Numbered from the stretch's first letter, positions 7,337-13,837 are shown. The stretch is DNA of 18,330 nucleotides from an uncultured Ruminococcus sp. (GCA_900553675.1 USEH01000021.1:1-18330), one strand, 5' to 3'. Program-made: numbers and translations. Notes: generated by a model not told the origin, from the sequence alone.

Positions 7337-7509
7337 GCGGTTATGCCGCGCACAGATAAGAGATAAGAGAGAAAAGAGAAGAGTTGAGGTATCGCCTTAC
7401 GGCGATGAATCTAAAAGCGGCGGAGCCGCTCTTAAGATCCGTCGGCATAAGCCGACACCGACACTTTTCTCTCTTCTCTTTTATCTTTTATCTGCGCGCG
7501 TAAGCGCAG
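7337..7509. repeat. Composite multi-hairpin intergenic element
   Basis: An outer stem pairs 7348-7384 with 7463-7499 (32 of 37 positions identical in inverted orientation; three of the five differences are G-U pairs in plus-strand RNA). Inside it are three perfect 6-bp hairpins: 7391-7406 (ATCGCC/GGCGAT, loop TTAC), 7416-7430 (AGCGGC/GCCGCT, loop GGA) and 7441-7456 (GTCGGC/GCCGAC, loop ATAA). The edges can also fold as GCGG/CCGC (7337-7349) and CTGCGC/GCGCAG (7492-7509). It begins four bases after the ricT stop and would work at least as a ricT terminator. The size and symmetry suggest a dispersed non-coding repeat or MITE. Confidence 0.75.
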
Positions 7510-7582
7510 CCCATGATACTAATTTGCAATCTTTCTGCGCGCATCTGTAACTGCTTTGTCATTAATTGTAATCATTCTGTTC

Positions 7583-7610
7583 TTGAATTTCCGAATATTC
7601 ATGGTAAAAT
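7583..7610 (+). promoter_or_regulatory. Promoter of the NlpC/P60-like lipoprotein gene
   Basis: TTGAAT (7583-7588), 16-bp spacer, TAAAAT (7605-7610), 52 bases before the start codon. The 8-base word AATTGTAA flanks it on both sides (7564-7571 and 7613-7620), a possible operator pair. Confidence 0.55.
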
Positions 7611-7662
7611 GTAATTGTAAGATAAATAAAGCGAACAAAAATTAAAACGTGAGGTGATCGGA

Positions 7663-8370
7663 ATGAATGCAAATACATTAAGAATCCTTTCGGCGGTAGT
7701 TGCCGGAATATTGATAGTCGCTGTTATGGCGGCGTGCGGAGCCGTTGAAAAGCCCGATTCGCTCGTTCCGAGCGAAGGCGGCGGATCTCAGCCGGTTGGC
7801 GACACGCTCCCCGAAACAACACCTTCAGAAACGGAGCCGACACTTCCCCCGACCACCACATCGCCGGAAGACCTTACTCAATCGGAGACTACAACATCTC
7901 CGACCGAAGTGACAGTTCCCGAAACCACCCCCGCGCAGACCTCGGATGTAACAACCTCGGAACCCGCTGTTGCGGCAGAGCCGGAGGAAGCAGGAGTCAA
8001 TCGCGAAAAAATCGTTGAGATAGCAACGGCTCAGCTCGGCGTTCCATTTAAGCAGGGCGGTCAGAGCCCTGAGGACGGCTTTGATTCAACCGGCTTTACA
8101 TACTACTGCGTGAACGAGGCGGGAACTGAGTTCCCAAGGAGACTTTCCGACCAGCTTGAAAGCGGTGAGCAGATACCATATTCCGAGCTTAAATCGGGAG
8201 ATATAGTCTACTTCTCAGCCGAAGAGGGCGGAGATGCAAGCTTTTGCGGAGTGTATGTGGGCGGAGGTCTGATAATATACTCCCCCGTGCCTGACGATTT
8301 TGTTAAAACCGCAAACATCACAACCAACTACTGGACTACCCACTTTGTAACGGGACTGCGCGTTAAGTGA
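7663..8370 (+). CDS. Lipoprotein with catalytically degenerate NlpC/P60 domain
   Basis: A 235-residue exported protein. Residues 4-24 are a hydrophobic signal segment ending in VMAAC, a lipobox-like site with Cys25 for lipid attachment. Residues 30-110 are a Thr/Pro/Ser/Glu-rich wall-spanning linker with TTTSP-type repeats. Residues 113-235 follow the NlpC/P60 fold (IATAQLGVPFKQGG, PYSELKSGDIVYF, GVYVGGG). NlpC/P60 enzymes cut peptidoglycan stem peptides with a Cys-His-His triad. Here the DCSG position reads DSTG (Ser142), the SHVGIY position reads SFCGVY (Phe194), and the third residue twelve positions on is Tyr206, so all three catalytic positions are changed. It is therefore more likely a cell-wall-binding or scaffolding pseudoenzyme than a hydrolase. 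ATG 7663 is chosen with GAGGTGATC ahead; GTG 7654 lies in that site. Confidence 0.85.
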   Translation: MNANTLRILSAVVAGILIVAVMAACGAVEKPDSLVPSEGGGSQPVGDTLPETTPSETEPTLPPTTTSPEDLTQSETTTSPTEVTVPETTPAQTSDVTTSEPAVAAEPEEAGVNREKIVEIATAQLGVPFKQGGQSPEDGFDSTGFTYYCVNEAGTEFPRRLSDQLESGEQIPYSELKSGDIVYFSAEEGGDASFCGVYVGGGLIIYSPVPDDFVKTANITTNYWTTHFVTGLRVK

Positions 8371-8438
8371 TATCTTTCATAACGATAATCACGACCGCAG
8401 ATAAAGCGGGTGCCGTCAAATAAATTTTGTCTTTTCAT
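8328..8438 (-). CDS. Possible small protein, 36 residues
   Basis: On the minus strand an ATG at 8436-8438 has a near-perfect ribosome binding site (TGGAGGAAAAAAT) and opens a 36-codon frame rich in Arg, Tyr and aromatic residues (MKRQNLFDGTRFICGRDYRY). Its last 43 bases overlap the 3' end of the NlpC/P60-like gene on the opposite strand. It has no recognised family. It could be a real small protein, or the surviving front end of a gene cut off by the arrival of its neighbour. Confidence 0.3.
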   Translation of the reverse strand: MKRQNLFDGTRFICGRDYRYERYHLTRSPVTKWVVQ

Positions 8439-8475
8439 ATTTTTTCCTCCATTTATATTACAGACAAAGGCAGAT

Positions 8476-8510
8476 AAGGGCTTCTCATATCGGGAAGCCC
8501 TTTTGCTTTT
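8476..8510 (+). terminator. Rho-independent terminator
   Basis: AAGGGCTTC (8476-8484) pairs perfectly with GAAGCCCTT (8494-8502), loop nine bases, followed by TTGCTTTTT. It ends plus-strand transcripts from the lipoprotein gene before the thiT leader. Confidence 0.85.
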
Positions 8511-8527
8511 TGTGTGAAAAATAATTC

Positions 8528-8556
8528 TTGACAACCCGCTGTTGGTGTGCTATAAT
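8528..8556 (+). promoter_or_regulatory. thiT: Promoter of the TPP riboswitch-thiT transcript
   Basis: A consensus sigma-A promoter: TTGACA (8528-8533), 17 bp, TATAAT (8551-8556). Transcription would start near 8563, just ahead of the aptamer. Confidence 0.9.
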
Positions 8557-8568
8557 TTTATCCATAAA

Positions 8569-8655
8569 ACAGGGGAGCTTGTATTACAGGCTGAGAGGAA
8601 GCGGATTGACGCTTCGACCCATAACCTGATTCGGATAATGCCGACGTAGGGCGGG
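8569..8655 (+). promoter_or_regulatory. TPP (THI-box) riboswitch
   Basis: The conserved TPP aptamer blocks appear in order: AGGGGAGC (8571-8578), GGCTGAGAGG (8589-8598), the P3 hairpin GAAGCG/CGCTTC, GACCCATAACCTGATTCGGA (8616-8635) and TAATGCCGACGTAGGG (8636-8651). Thiamine pyrophosphate binding would switch off the downstream thiamine transporter gene. A small hairpin (CTGCTG 8656-8661 / CAGCAG 8668-8673) and then a terminator follow. Confidence 0.95.
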
Positions 8656-8692
8656 CTGCTGGTTTTTCAGCAGGCGACTAAAATCGAGATTT

Positions 8693-8750
8693 AAAGCTCC
8701 GGATCGGTGCGCGTCTACACACAAAAATCGCGCAGAATCGGAGCTTTTTT
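8693..8750 (+). terminator. Riboswitch-controlled terminator ahead of thiT
   Basis: AAAGCTCCG (8693-8701) pairs with CGGAGCTTT (8739-8747), with an inner TGCGCG/CGCGCA stem (8708-8713 / 8729-8734), and runs into a T tract (8745-8750). The left arm is also complementary to GGAGCTT at 8574-8580 in the aptamer's 5' strand, which would give a mutually exclusive antiterminator. Confidence 0.85.
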
Positions 8751-8802
8751 ATTTGCGAAACCGGGTGAGTTTTAAATCTATTATATTGGAGACGAAAAAA
8801 CT

Positions 8803-9630
8803 ATGCAAAATTCATCAAAGCAGCGCAACACAACGCTTATGCTTACCGAAAGCGCGGTAATGATTGCGCTGGCATTCATTCTCAGCTTTCTAAAGGTTGT
8901 CGATATGCCTTACGGCGGAGCGGTTACGGCATTTTCTATGCTTCCGATAATCATAATCGCTTTCCGCTATGGAACCGGCTGGGGTCTTGCCTCTGGATTT
9001 GCGTTCAGCCTTTTGCAGATGCTTATGGGACTTTCAAGCCTTTCCTATGCCACAAGCGCCGTGGCGGCTGTCGCAATTATATTGCTTGACTACATTGTGG
9101 CGTTTACGGTTTTAGGTCTGGGCGGAGTTTTCCGCACGGCTGTAAAGGATCAGGGCAACGCGATGGCTTTGGGCGCGCTTCTGACCTGCGTTCTGAGATA
9201 CATCTGCCACGTTATTAGCGGCTGCACCGTTTGGGCGGGTGTTTCGATTCCGCCCTCCGACGGTCTTTTGTACTCGCTTGGCTACAACGCAACCTATATG
9301 ATTCCCGAAACTCTGATAACCATTATGGGAGCCTACTATGTCGGAAGCCTGTTTACGGTTACCGAGTCTAAAATCGTCCGCAGACCCGCATCGGGTGCTA
9401 GGAATGTATACGGCATTGTTGCCGCTCTGCCGGTTGTTTTAGCGGTTGTTGTGTCTGCAGCGTTTATCTTTGGTATGATGCAGAACCCCGACGATGGCTC
9501 GTTTGATATCACAGCCGTCTCAGGCTACGGCATTAACGATTGGATGCCTGTTATCATCAGCATGATTCTGGGCGTGCTTATTTCGTTTGCTGTCGCCGCA
9601 TACGGCAAGGTTAAAAAGAGCGAGAAGTAA
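8803..9630 (+). CDS. thiT: Energy-coupled thiamine transporter ThiT with C-terminal extension
   Basis: The substrate-binding membrane component (S component) of an ECF vitamin transporter, which works with shared EcfA/EcfA'/EcfT subunits encoded elsewhere. Six membrane segments fill residues 14-185. The ThiT signature is clear: RYICHVISGCTVWAG (132-146) and LLYSLGYNATYMIPE (155-169), with His136, Trp144, Tyr157 and Asn162 at positions known to line the thiamine site, and the acidic pair Asp96-Tyr97 earlier. ThiT is usually about 190 residues; this one is 275, with an added hairpin of two membrane segments (about 203-226 and 247-267) joined by an acidic loop (NPDDGSFDI). The TPP riboswitch upstream confirms the thiamine role. 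ATG 8803 follows TTGGAGAC. Confidence 0.93.
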   Translation: MQNSSKQRNTTLMLTESAVMIALAFILSFLKVVDMPYGGAVTAFSMLPIIIIAFRYGTGWGLASGFAFSLLQMLMGLSSLSYATSAVAAVAIILLDYIVAFTVLGLGGVFRTAVKDQGNAMALGALLTCVLRYICHVISGCTVWAGVSIPPSDGLLYSLGYNATYMIPETLITIMGAYYVGSLFTVTESKIVRRPASGARNVYGIVAALPVVLAVVVSAAFIFGMMQNPDDGSFDITAVSGYGINDWMPVIISMILGVLISFAVAAYGKVKKSEK

Positions 9631-9658
9631 TATCTCTACCGAAAAAAATACGGGATTT

Positions 9659-9698
9659 CCCTGCGGAGCTTTGTTTTCTTGGCTTCGCGGGGATTTTT
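9659..9698 (+). terminator. Terminator after thiT
   Basis: CCCTGCGGAGC (9659-9669) pairs with GCTTCGCGGGG (9682-9692), 11 bp with two G-U pairs, followed by ATTTTT. Confidence 0.85.
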
Positions 9699-9724
9699 CA
9701 TCCCGAATCATCATGAAATGGGTA

Positions 9725-9753
9725 TTGACGTATCCGAAAATTCGGTGTATCAT
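9725..9753 (+). promoter_or_regulatory. Promoter of the AEC permease gene
   Basis: TTGACG (9725-9730), 17-bp spacer, TATCAT (9748-9753). The spacer contains the inverted repeat CCGAA-AA-TTCGG (9734-9745), which could be a repressor site. Confidence 0.75.
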
Positions 9754-9788
9754 AGAAAAGCTTTACAAAAAACGAAAGGCTGTTATAT

Positions 9789-10724
9789 ATGTTCACGATT
9801 GCTCTGTCAAACGTCATACTCACCCTGTTTTACGCCATTCCCGGCTTTGCGCTTTGCAAGTCGAAAAAGGCGACCGCCAAACACCTGCCCACACTTTCGG
9901 CGGTGCTGGTTTACATCTGCTCGCCCTGCATGATAATAAGCGCGTTTCTGGGGCTTGATTACCGCCCCGAGGACTTTAAGCGGATGGGGATTTTCTTTGT
10001 GATCACCCTTGTGCTGCAGTCGGCGTTTATGCTGATTCTGCGGCTGATTTTTGCAAAGAGCTTTTCGGACAGCAAGTATCGTATGCTAACCATCGGCTCG
10101 GTTATGGGAAACGTCGGCTTTTTCGGACTGCCGATAATCCGTGCAATGCTCCCCGAAAGTCCCGAGGCTGCCTGCTACTCCGCTGTTTACGTCCTTTCGA
10201 TGAATATGCTGGTGTTCACGGCGGGAGTTTTCTGCCTTACGGGGGACAAGAAGTTTATGTCGGTAAAGAACGCTTTCATCAACCCAAGCTCGCTTGCGGC
10301 GGTGGTTGCAATCCCGCTTTACATATCGGGCACGGGGAGGTTTTTATGCGAATCGGGGCTTGAAATAGCGGTGAACGCCGTTGACCTCGTCGGAAAAATG
10401 ACAACTCCATTATGCATGATAATTTTGGGAATACGTCTTGCCGAAGTGGACTTTAAGTCGCTGTTCATGCGACCGTTTGTATATCTCACCTGCGCCTGCA
10501 AGCTGCTTGTATATCCTCTTTTCTGCTACGGCGCGGTGTATTTTCTGCCGCTTGACGCGGCTTTCAAAGCGAGCGTGCTTATTCTATCCTCGGTGCCGTG
10601 TGCGTCCATTATCCTCAATCTTGCCGAGATGCACAAAAGCGAAACCGAGCTTGCCGCAAACAGCGTGCTGCTTTCTACGCTGATCTGCTTTATCACGATT
10701 CCTTTGCTGGCACTGCTGATATAG
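9789..10724 (+). CDS. AEC (auxin efflux carrier) family permease
   Basis: A 311-residue membrane protein with about ten segments in two five-helix halves, the layout of AEC/MdcF-type transporters in Bacillota, which are thought to move organic acids such as malate or malonate. Family features include the broken-helix region GSVMGNVGFFGLPIIRAM (about 99-116), MTTPLCMIILGIRLA (about 201-215), and the late SSVPCASIILNLAE. The start ATG 9789 follows GAAAGG. It is a single-gene unit: own promoter at 9725-9753, own hairpin after it. Substrate cannot be set from sequence or from its neighbours; proximity to thiT does not by itself imply thiamine transport. Confidence 0.88.
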   Translation: MFTIALSNVILTLFYAIPGFALCKSKKATAKHLPTLSAVLVYICSPCMIISAFLGLDYRPEDFKRMGIFFVITLVLQSAFMLILRLIFAKSFSDSKYRMLTIGSVMGNVGFFGLPIIRAMLPESPEAACYSAVYVLSMNMLVFTAGVFCLTGDKKFMSVKNAFINPSSLAAVVAIPLYISGTGRFLCESGLEIAVNAVDLVGKMTTPLCMIILGIRLAEVDFKSLFMRPFVYLTCACKLLVYPLFCYGAVYFLPLDAAFKASVLILSSVPCASIILNLAEMHKSETELAANSVLLSTLICFITIPLLALLI

Positions 10725-10744
10725 CAATATTCATAAAGGACTTT

Positions 10745-10785
10745 CGCCATAGCACTTATGATTTTCAGTCAAAGGTGCTATGGCG
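10745..10785 (+). terminator. Hairpin after the AEC gene
   Basis: A perfect 11-bp inverted repeat, CGCCATAGCAC (10745-10755) with GTGCTATGGCG (10775-10785), loop 19 bases. No T run follows; it ends seven bases before the next promoter's -35 box, so a regulatory role is also possible. Confidence 0.55.
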
Positions 10786-10791
10786 GTTATA

Positions 10792-10820
10792 TTGACATAG
10801 TAACGGATTTAATGTATAAT
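10792..10820 (+). promoter_or_regulatory. Promoter of the M24 metallopeptidase-like gene
   Basis: Perfect consensus: TTGACA (10792-10797), 17 bp, TATAAT (10815-10820). Confidence 0.9.
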
Positions 10821-10859
10821 TTTTCTAAGAAAAATCGGAGTTTAGAGGAATTGAATCGT

Positions 10860-11549
10860 ATGGAATATAATGACTTACAAAGAATAGCAAAAGAAACAAT
10901 TTCATATATAAAAACAATTATTAAACCTAATATAAATTTACTTGATGTAAGGCAACTATGCGAAGAAAAAATGCTATCATTAGGTGCGGATTCATTTTGG
11001 TATTGGAATGTTGGTGCATTTGTATTTTCAGGAGATGAAACAATAGTATCCATTTCAGGGAGAGAATACATCACTTCTGATAGATTGATTAGTAATAATG
11101 ATATTATTACAATTGACCTTAGTCCCCAAAATAATAAAATTTGGGGAGATTATGCTCGCACTATTATTATCGAAAATGGCGAGGTAGTTGATTGTATAGA
11201 TAAAATTCAAAACAATGAATGGCGTAATGGTCTGCTTATGGAAGAACGATTACATCAAGAGTTAATTGATTTTGTAACACCTCAAACTACATTTGAAGAA
11301 CTCTATTTACATATCAATAGTCTGATAATTGATAAGGGTTTTATTAACCTTGATTTTATGGGTAATCTTGGGCATTCAATTGCAAAAAATAAAGATGAAC
11401 GAGTCTATATTGAAAAAGATAATCATTTGTTATTGTCCTCAACTGATTATTTTACATTTGAGCCGCATATTAGCAATCCAACTTCCAAGTATGGATATAA
11501 AAAAGAGAATATATATTATTTTACAAATGGGAAGTTGGTTGAATTATAA
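10860..11549 (+). CDS. M24 family metallopeptidase-like protein (Xaa-Pro peptidase/creatinase fold)
   Basis: A 229-residue single-domain protein with the pita-bread fold of the M24 family, which includes methionine and proline aminopeptidases. All five metal ligands appear: Asp86 and Asp97 (IDLSP ... WGDYART, eleven apart), His172 (NLGHSI), Glu201 (FTFEPHI) and Glu216 (KKENIYYF). It lacks the N-terminal creatinase domain of typical Xaa-Pro aminopeptidases, so it resembles the short stand-alone M24 proteins. ATG 10860 is used because the promoter ends at 10820 and AGAGGAAT lies ahead of this codon; a longer frame starting at 10758 would begin before transcription. The gene is strikingly AT-rich (12 G+C in bases 10861-10920, versus 30 in 10561-10620 of the gene before it), which suggests recent acquisition. 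Confidence 0.85.
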   Translation: MEYNDLQRIAKETISYIKTIIKPNINLLDVRQLCEEKMLSLGADSFWYWNVGAFVFSGDETIVSISGREYITSDRLISNNDIITIDLSPQNNKIWGDYARTIIIENGEVVDCIDKIQNNEWRNGLLMEERLHQELIDFVTPQTTFEELYLHINSLIIDKGFINLDFMGNLGHSIAKNKDERVYIEKDNHLLLSSTDYFTFEPHISNPTSKYGYKKENIYYFTNGKLVEL

Positions 11550-11605
11550 GTTTAGACTGAATAGCTGTAAATTTTGATTTATGCGAGTAATCGAATATAA
11601 AATCA

Positions 11606-11650
11606 AGCCCCGAAGCAGTTATAAATAATTGCTTCGGGGCTGAATTTCTT
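11606..11650 (+). terminator. Terminator of the M24 gene
   Basis: Perfect 12-bp stem AGCCCCGAAGCA (11606-11617) / TGCTTCGGGGCT (11630-11641), followed by GAATTTCTT. It may also serve the convergent minus-strand regulator gene. Confidence 0.85.
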
Positions 11651-11743
11651 CAACGTAATCGCACTTATCAGTTTAATGAAAAAGCTAAAATGGTATTAAG
11701 TCATGGTACTAATCCGAGTCTGCCGTTAGTGGTTGCGTTCTTA

Positions 11744-12562
11744 TCAGTTGGGCAGATACTGGTTGACGGTATAGCGGCTCTTGCCGAGAATAAACATGGC
11801 GGCTAAAGTCATATATGCCACTATGCCGCAATGTCCGCTTATCAGATATCCGGTTTTGCTTGAGCGATTGTTGCTGACAAATTCAATGATTTTGTTTTCG
11901 GTGAATAATAGCAGAAGCTCGTTGAGCCGCGAAAGCTCGACGCCTGCTTTATCTATGATTTCCTGCTTGGGCATAGGGGATTCGCAGGAAAGTGAAAGAA
12001 TCAGCTTCTGCCCATCCTCACTGCAAATGGCGTTCATCAATTCAACGGTAGCTGCGTCTGACGGTGAAAGGCTTTTTATTAAGGACGATTTTACAACGCA
12101 GGCTATGCCTTCGTTGTCCCAGATCTTTGTGCCGAACGGTCGGATGATTCTGAGATTGCCTTCGAGCTTGCTTTCCTCCTGAAGCTTCCGATCAAACGTT
12201 TCTGCAAAGTATATGCCCTTACACATTTTCCAAAGGTCTTCGCCAAGCTCTTGGTGAGGATTGTCATTATAGCGTGAGCTGGTTGCGTTCGCCCAGATGA
12301 ATTCCGTTCCGAGCTGCTCAATTTTGCTTGCAACGGCTTCGATATCGCCGTCGGATTCCGTTTCGAGCAGAACATCTGTGGAGACCTTGTAGACGTCGCT
12401 TACGGCTTTGAGATTGAAGCAGTCGGGCAGGCAGTCGCCCGCCTCCCATTTTGAAATAGCCTGCGGAGATACGCATATCTTTTCCGCGACTTCCTCCTGA
12501 GTCAGTCCAAGCCTTTTTCTGTGATTGCGAAGCTTTTCGCCGAACGATTTTTGATCCAACAT
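11744..12562 (-). CDS. XRE-type HTH regulator with large C-terminal domain
   Basis: A 272-residue protein. Residues 6-66 are a Cro/C1 helix-turn-helix (LGLTQEEVAEKICVSPQAISKWEAG). Residues 85-150 contain a conserved-looking linker (FIWANATSSRYNDNPHQELG), and residues about 155-245 look like a winged-helix or ArsR-like module (LMNAICSEDGQKLILSLSC, MPKQEIIDKAGVELSRLNELLLLF), ending in a short hydrophobic stretch (AYMTLAAMFIL) that is probably buried rather than a true membrane helix. Such double-HTH-like regulators occur in gut Clostridia and are uncharacterised. The start has an excellent AAGGAGGT. It has its own promoter with a 12-bp palindrome just downstream of the start of transcription, so autoregulation is likely. 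It converges on the M24 gene. Confidence 0.82.
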   Translation of the reverse strand: MLDQKSFGEKLRNHRKRLGLTQEEVAEKICVSPQAISKWEAGDCLPDCFNLKAVSDVYKVSTDVLLETESDGDIEAVASKIEQLGTEFIWANATSSRYNDNPHQELGEDLWKMCKGIYFAETFDRKLQEESKLEGNLRIIRPFGTKIWDNEGIACVVKSSLIKSLSPSDAATVELMNAICSEDGQKLILSLSCESPMPKQEIIDKAGVELSRLNELLLLFTENKIIEFVSNNRSSKTGYLISGHCGIVAYMTLAAMFILGKSRYTVNQYLPN

Positions 12563-12585
12563 ATATTAAACCTCCTTGTTTTTCG

Positions 12586-12597
12586 AGATAGCTATCT
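12586..12597. promoter_or_regulatory. Palindromic operator candidate
   Basis: AGATAGCTATCT is a perfect 12-bp palindrome placed between the -10 box and the ribosome binding site of the XRE regulator gene, a typical place for an autorepressor site. Confidence 0.5.
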
Positions 12598-12606
12598 TGT
12601 GATTAC

Positions 12607-12635
12607 ATCATACCACACAAAAAATCAACTTACAA
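12607..12635 (-). promoter_or_regulatory. Promoter of the XRE regulator
   Basis: Minus strand TTGTAA (complement of 12630-12635), 17 bp, TATGAT (complement of 12607-12612). Confidence 0.65.
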
Positions 12636-12715
12636 TAGTATTATTATTGAGTTTTGCTTATTAAATTCTACCTAAGGTTGAATTATTGTGCGGCTGACCT
12701 CATGCAGCTATAAGA

Positions 12716-12747
12716 AAAAGGCTCTGCCAATGACGGCAGAACCTTTT
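12716..12747 (-). terminator. Terminator of the GH43 gene
   Basis: AAAAGGCTCTGCC (12716-12728) pairs with GGCAGAACCTTTT (12735-12747) with one imperfect position and a 6-base loop. Read on the minus strand the stem ends in a T-rich tract (TTTTTCTTAT). It lies 26 bases after the GH43 stop. Confidence 0.85.
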
Positions 12748-12773
12748 ATCATGCACATTCAAGACATCGCTTT

Positions 12774-13703
12774 TTAAACCTCTTCAACGCAATCGCACTT
12801 GGCAATAGTATCTATCGAGCCGTCGGGGTTATATGTAAATTCCGCCGCGCAGACGCTTCTGTGGAACAGGTTTCCGCCTTCGAGCTGGGCTGTGTGGTAG
12901 AAAAGATATGATTTTCCCTTGAAATCGGCTATTCCTGCATGATTGGTGAAGGTTCCGCCCTCCTCGGTCATAAGCACTCCGCCGTAGACCCAAGGACCTG
13001 TGGGCGAGGTGGATGTGGAGTAGGCAAGATGCTCGCTGTGCTTGCCCTCGCCGAACGCGGAGAAGACCATGTAGTAAAGATTATTTCGCTTGTAGAACCA
13101 AGGACCCTCGGCGTAGGTGGTGCCGGTCATGTGTCCGCCCTTGGCAAAGGATTCGGTTGTCATGGGTATTTTAACCACGCCGACAGTCTCATCATACGAA
13201 ACCATATCCTCGTTTAAAAGGACGTATCTAAGCTCGGGGTTGCCGAAGTAGAGATATGCCCGACCGTCGTCATCGATAAAAACGGTGGGGTCGATATCGT
13301 TCCAGTCGCCCTCGTCGACAAGCGGGTGACCTATGTCGGTGAACGGTCCTGTGGGGCTTTCAGACACTCCCACGGCGATAGCCATGCCGCCGTTTTTCTT
13401 GTGGACAGGGCAGTAGAGATAGAATTTTCCGTTGCGATGGACGCATTGAGGTGCCCATGCTCTGTCCTCAGCCCATGGAATGTCCTTTTTGAGAGAGAAG
13501 ACCGCGCCGTGATCCTCCCAGTCGACCATATTTTTGGTGGAGAAGCAGTGCCAGTCGAACATGGTGTAGAAGTCGTTTATAAGGGTGTTTTCGTCGTGAG
13601 AGGTGTACAGATACAGGGTGTCGCCGTAAACCATCGGAGCGGGGTCTGCAGTGTAGACCGAGGTTATTATGGGGTTTTGGCGGGTGCGTTTTGTATTGCT
13701 CAT
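12774..13703 (-). CDS. Glycoside hydrolase family 43 (arabinosidase/xylosidase-type), intracellular
   Basis: A 309-residue single-domain five-bladed beta-propeller enzyme. The three catalytic carboxylates fit family 43: Asp20 as base (VYTADPAPMVYGD), Asp138 as pKa modulator (NDIDPTVFIDDDG) and Glu199 as acid (TTYAEGPWFYKR). Additional family motifs are AWAPQC (82-87) and TNHAGI. Family 43 enzymes release arabinose or xylose from plant hemicellulose and pectin side chains. There is no signal peptide, so it would act in the cytoplasm on imported oligosaccharides. No transporter or other glycosidase lies beside it, so it is an isolated gene and not part of a visible polysaccharide cluster. ATG 13701-13703 follows AAAGGAAC. 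Confidence 0.92.
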   Translation of the reverse strand: MSNTKRTRQNPIITSVYTADPAPMVYGDTLYLYTSHDENTLINDFYTMFDWHCFSTKNMVDWEDHGAVFSLKKDIPWAEDRAWAPQCVHRNGKFYLYCPVHKKNGGMAIAVGVSESPTGPFTDIGHPLVDEGDWNDIDPTVFIDDDGRAYLYFGNPELRYVLLNEDMVSYDETVGVVKIPMTTESFAKGGHMTGTTYAEGPWFYKRNNLYYMVFSAFGEGKHSEHLAYSTSTSPTGPWVYGGVLMTEEGGTFTNHAGIADFKGKSYLFYHTAQLEGGNLFHRSVCAAEFTYNPDGSIDTIAKCDCVEEV

Positions 13704-13747
13704 GGTGATAATGTTCCTTTCAATATCGGTGATTAATTAGTACTGTA

Positions 13748-13776
13748 ATTATAGCAGACTGCGGGAGAAATTGCAA
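13748..13776 (-). promoter_or_regulatory. Promoter of the GH43 gene
   Basis: Minus strand TTGCAA (13771-13776, self-complementary), 17 bp, TATAAT (complement of 13748-13753). Confidence 0.75.
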
Positions 13777-13837
13777 TAGCGGAAATGAGGGAAAGATTTC
13801 GGGGCAAATTGTTGTTTATGCCTTGTGAGGGACTTGT

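Noticed and set aside
7391..7456. CRISPR-like array of short palindromic repeats after ricT
   Set aside because: The three hairpins have different sequences and irregular short spacing; there are no repeated direct units and no cas genes.
7563..7625. AATTGTAA repeats around the lipoprotein promoter as a phage or plasmid iteron
   Set aside because: Only two copies in AT-rich DNA; at most an operator pair.
10758..10859. Longer N-terminus of the M24 protein
   Set aside because: It would begin upstream of the consensus promoter at 10792-10820, so it could not be translated from that transcript; it also crosses the hairpin after the AEC gene.
12774..13703. Polysaccharide utilisation locus around the GH43 gene
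   Set aside because: The flanking genes are an XRE regulator and a kinase/GNAT pair with separate promoters; no sugar transporter or second glycosidase is present.
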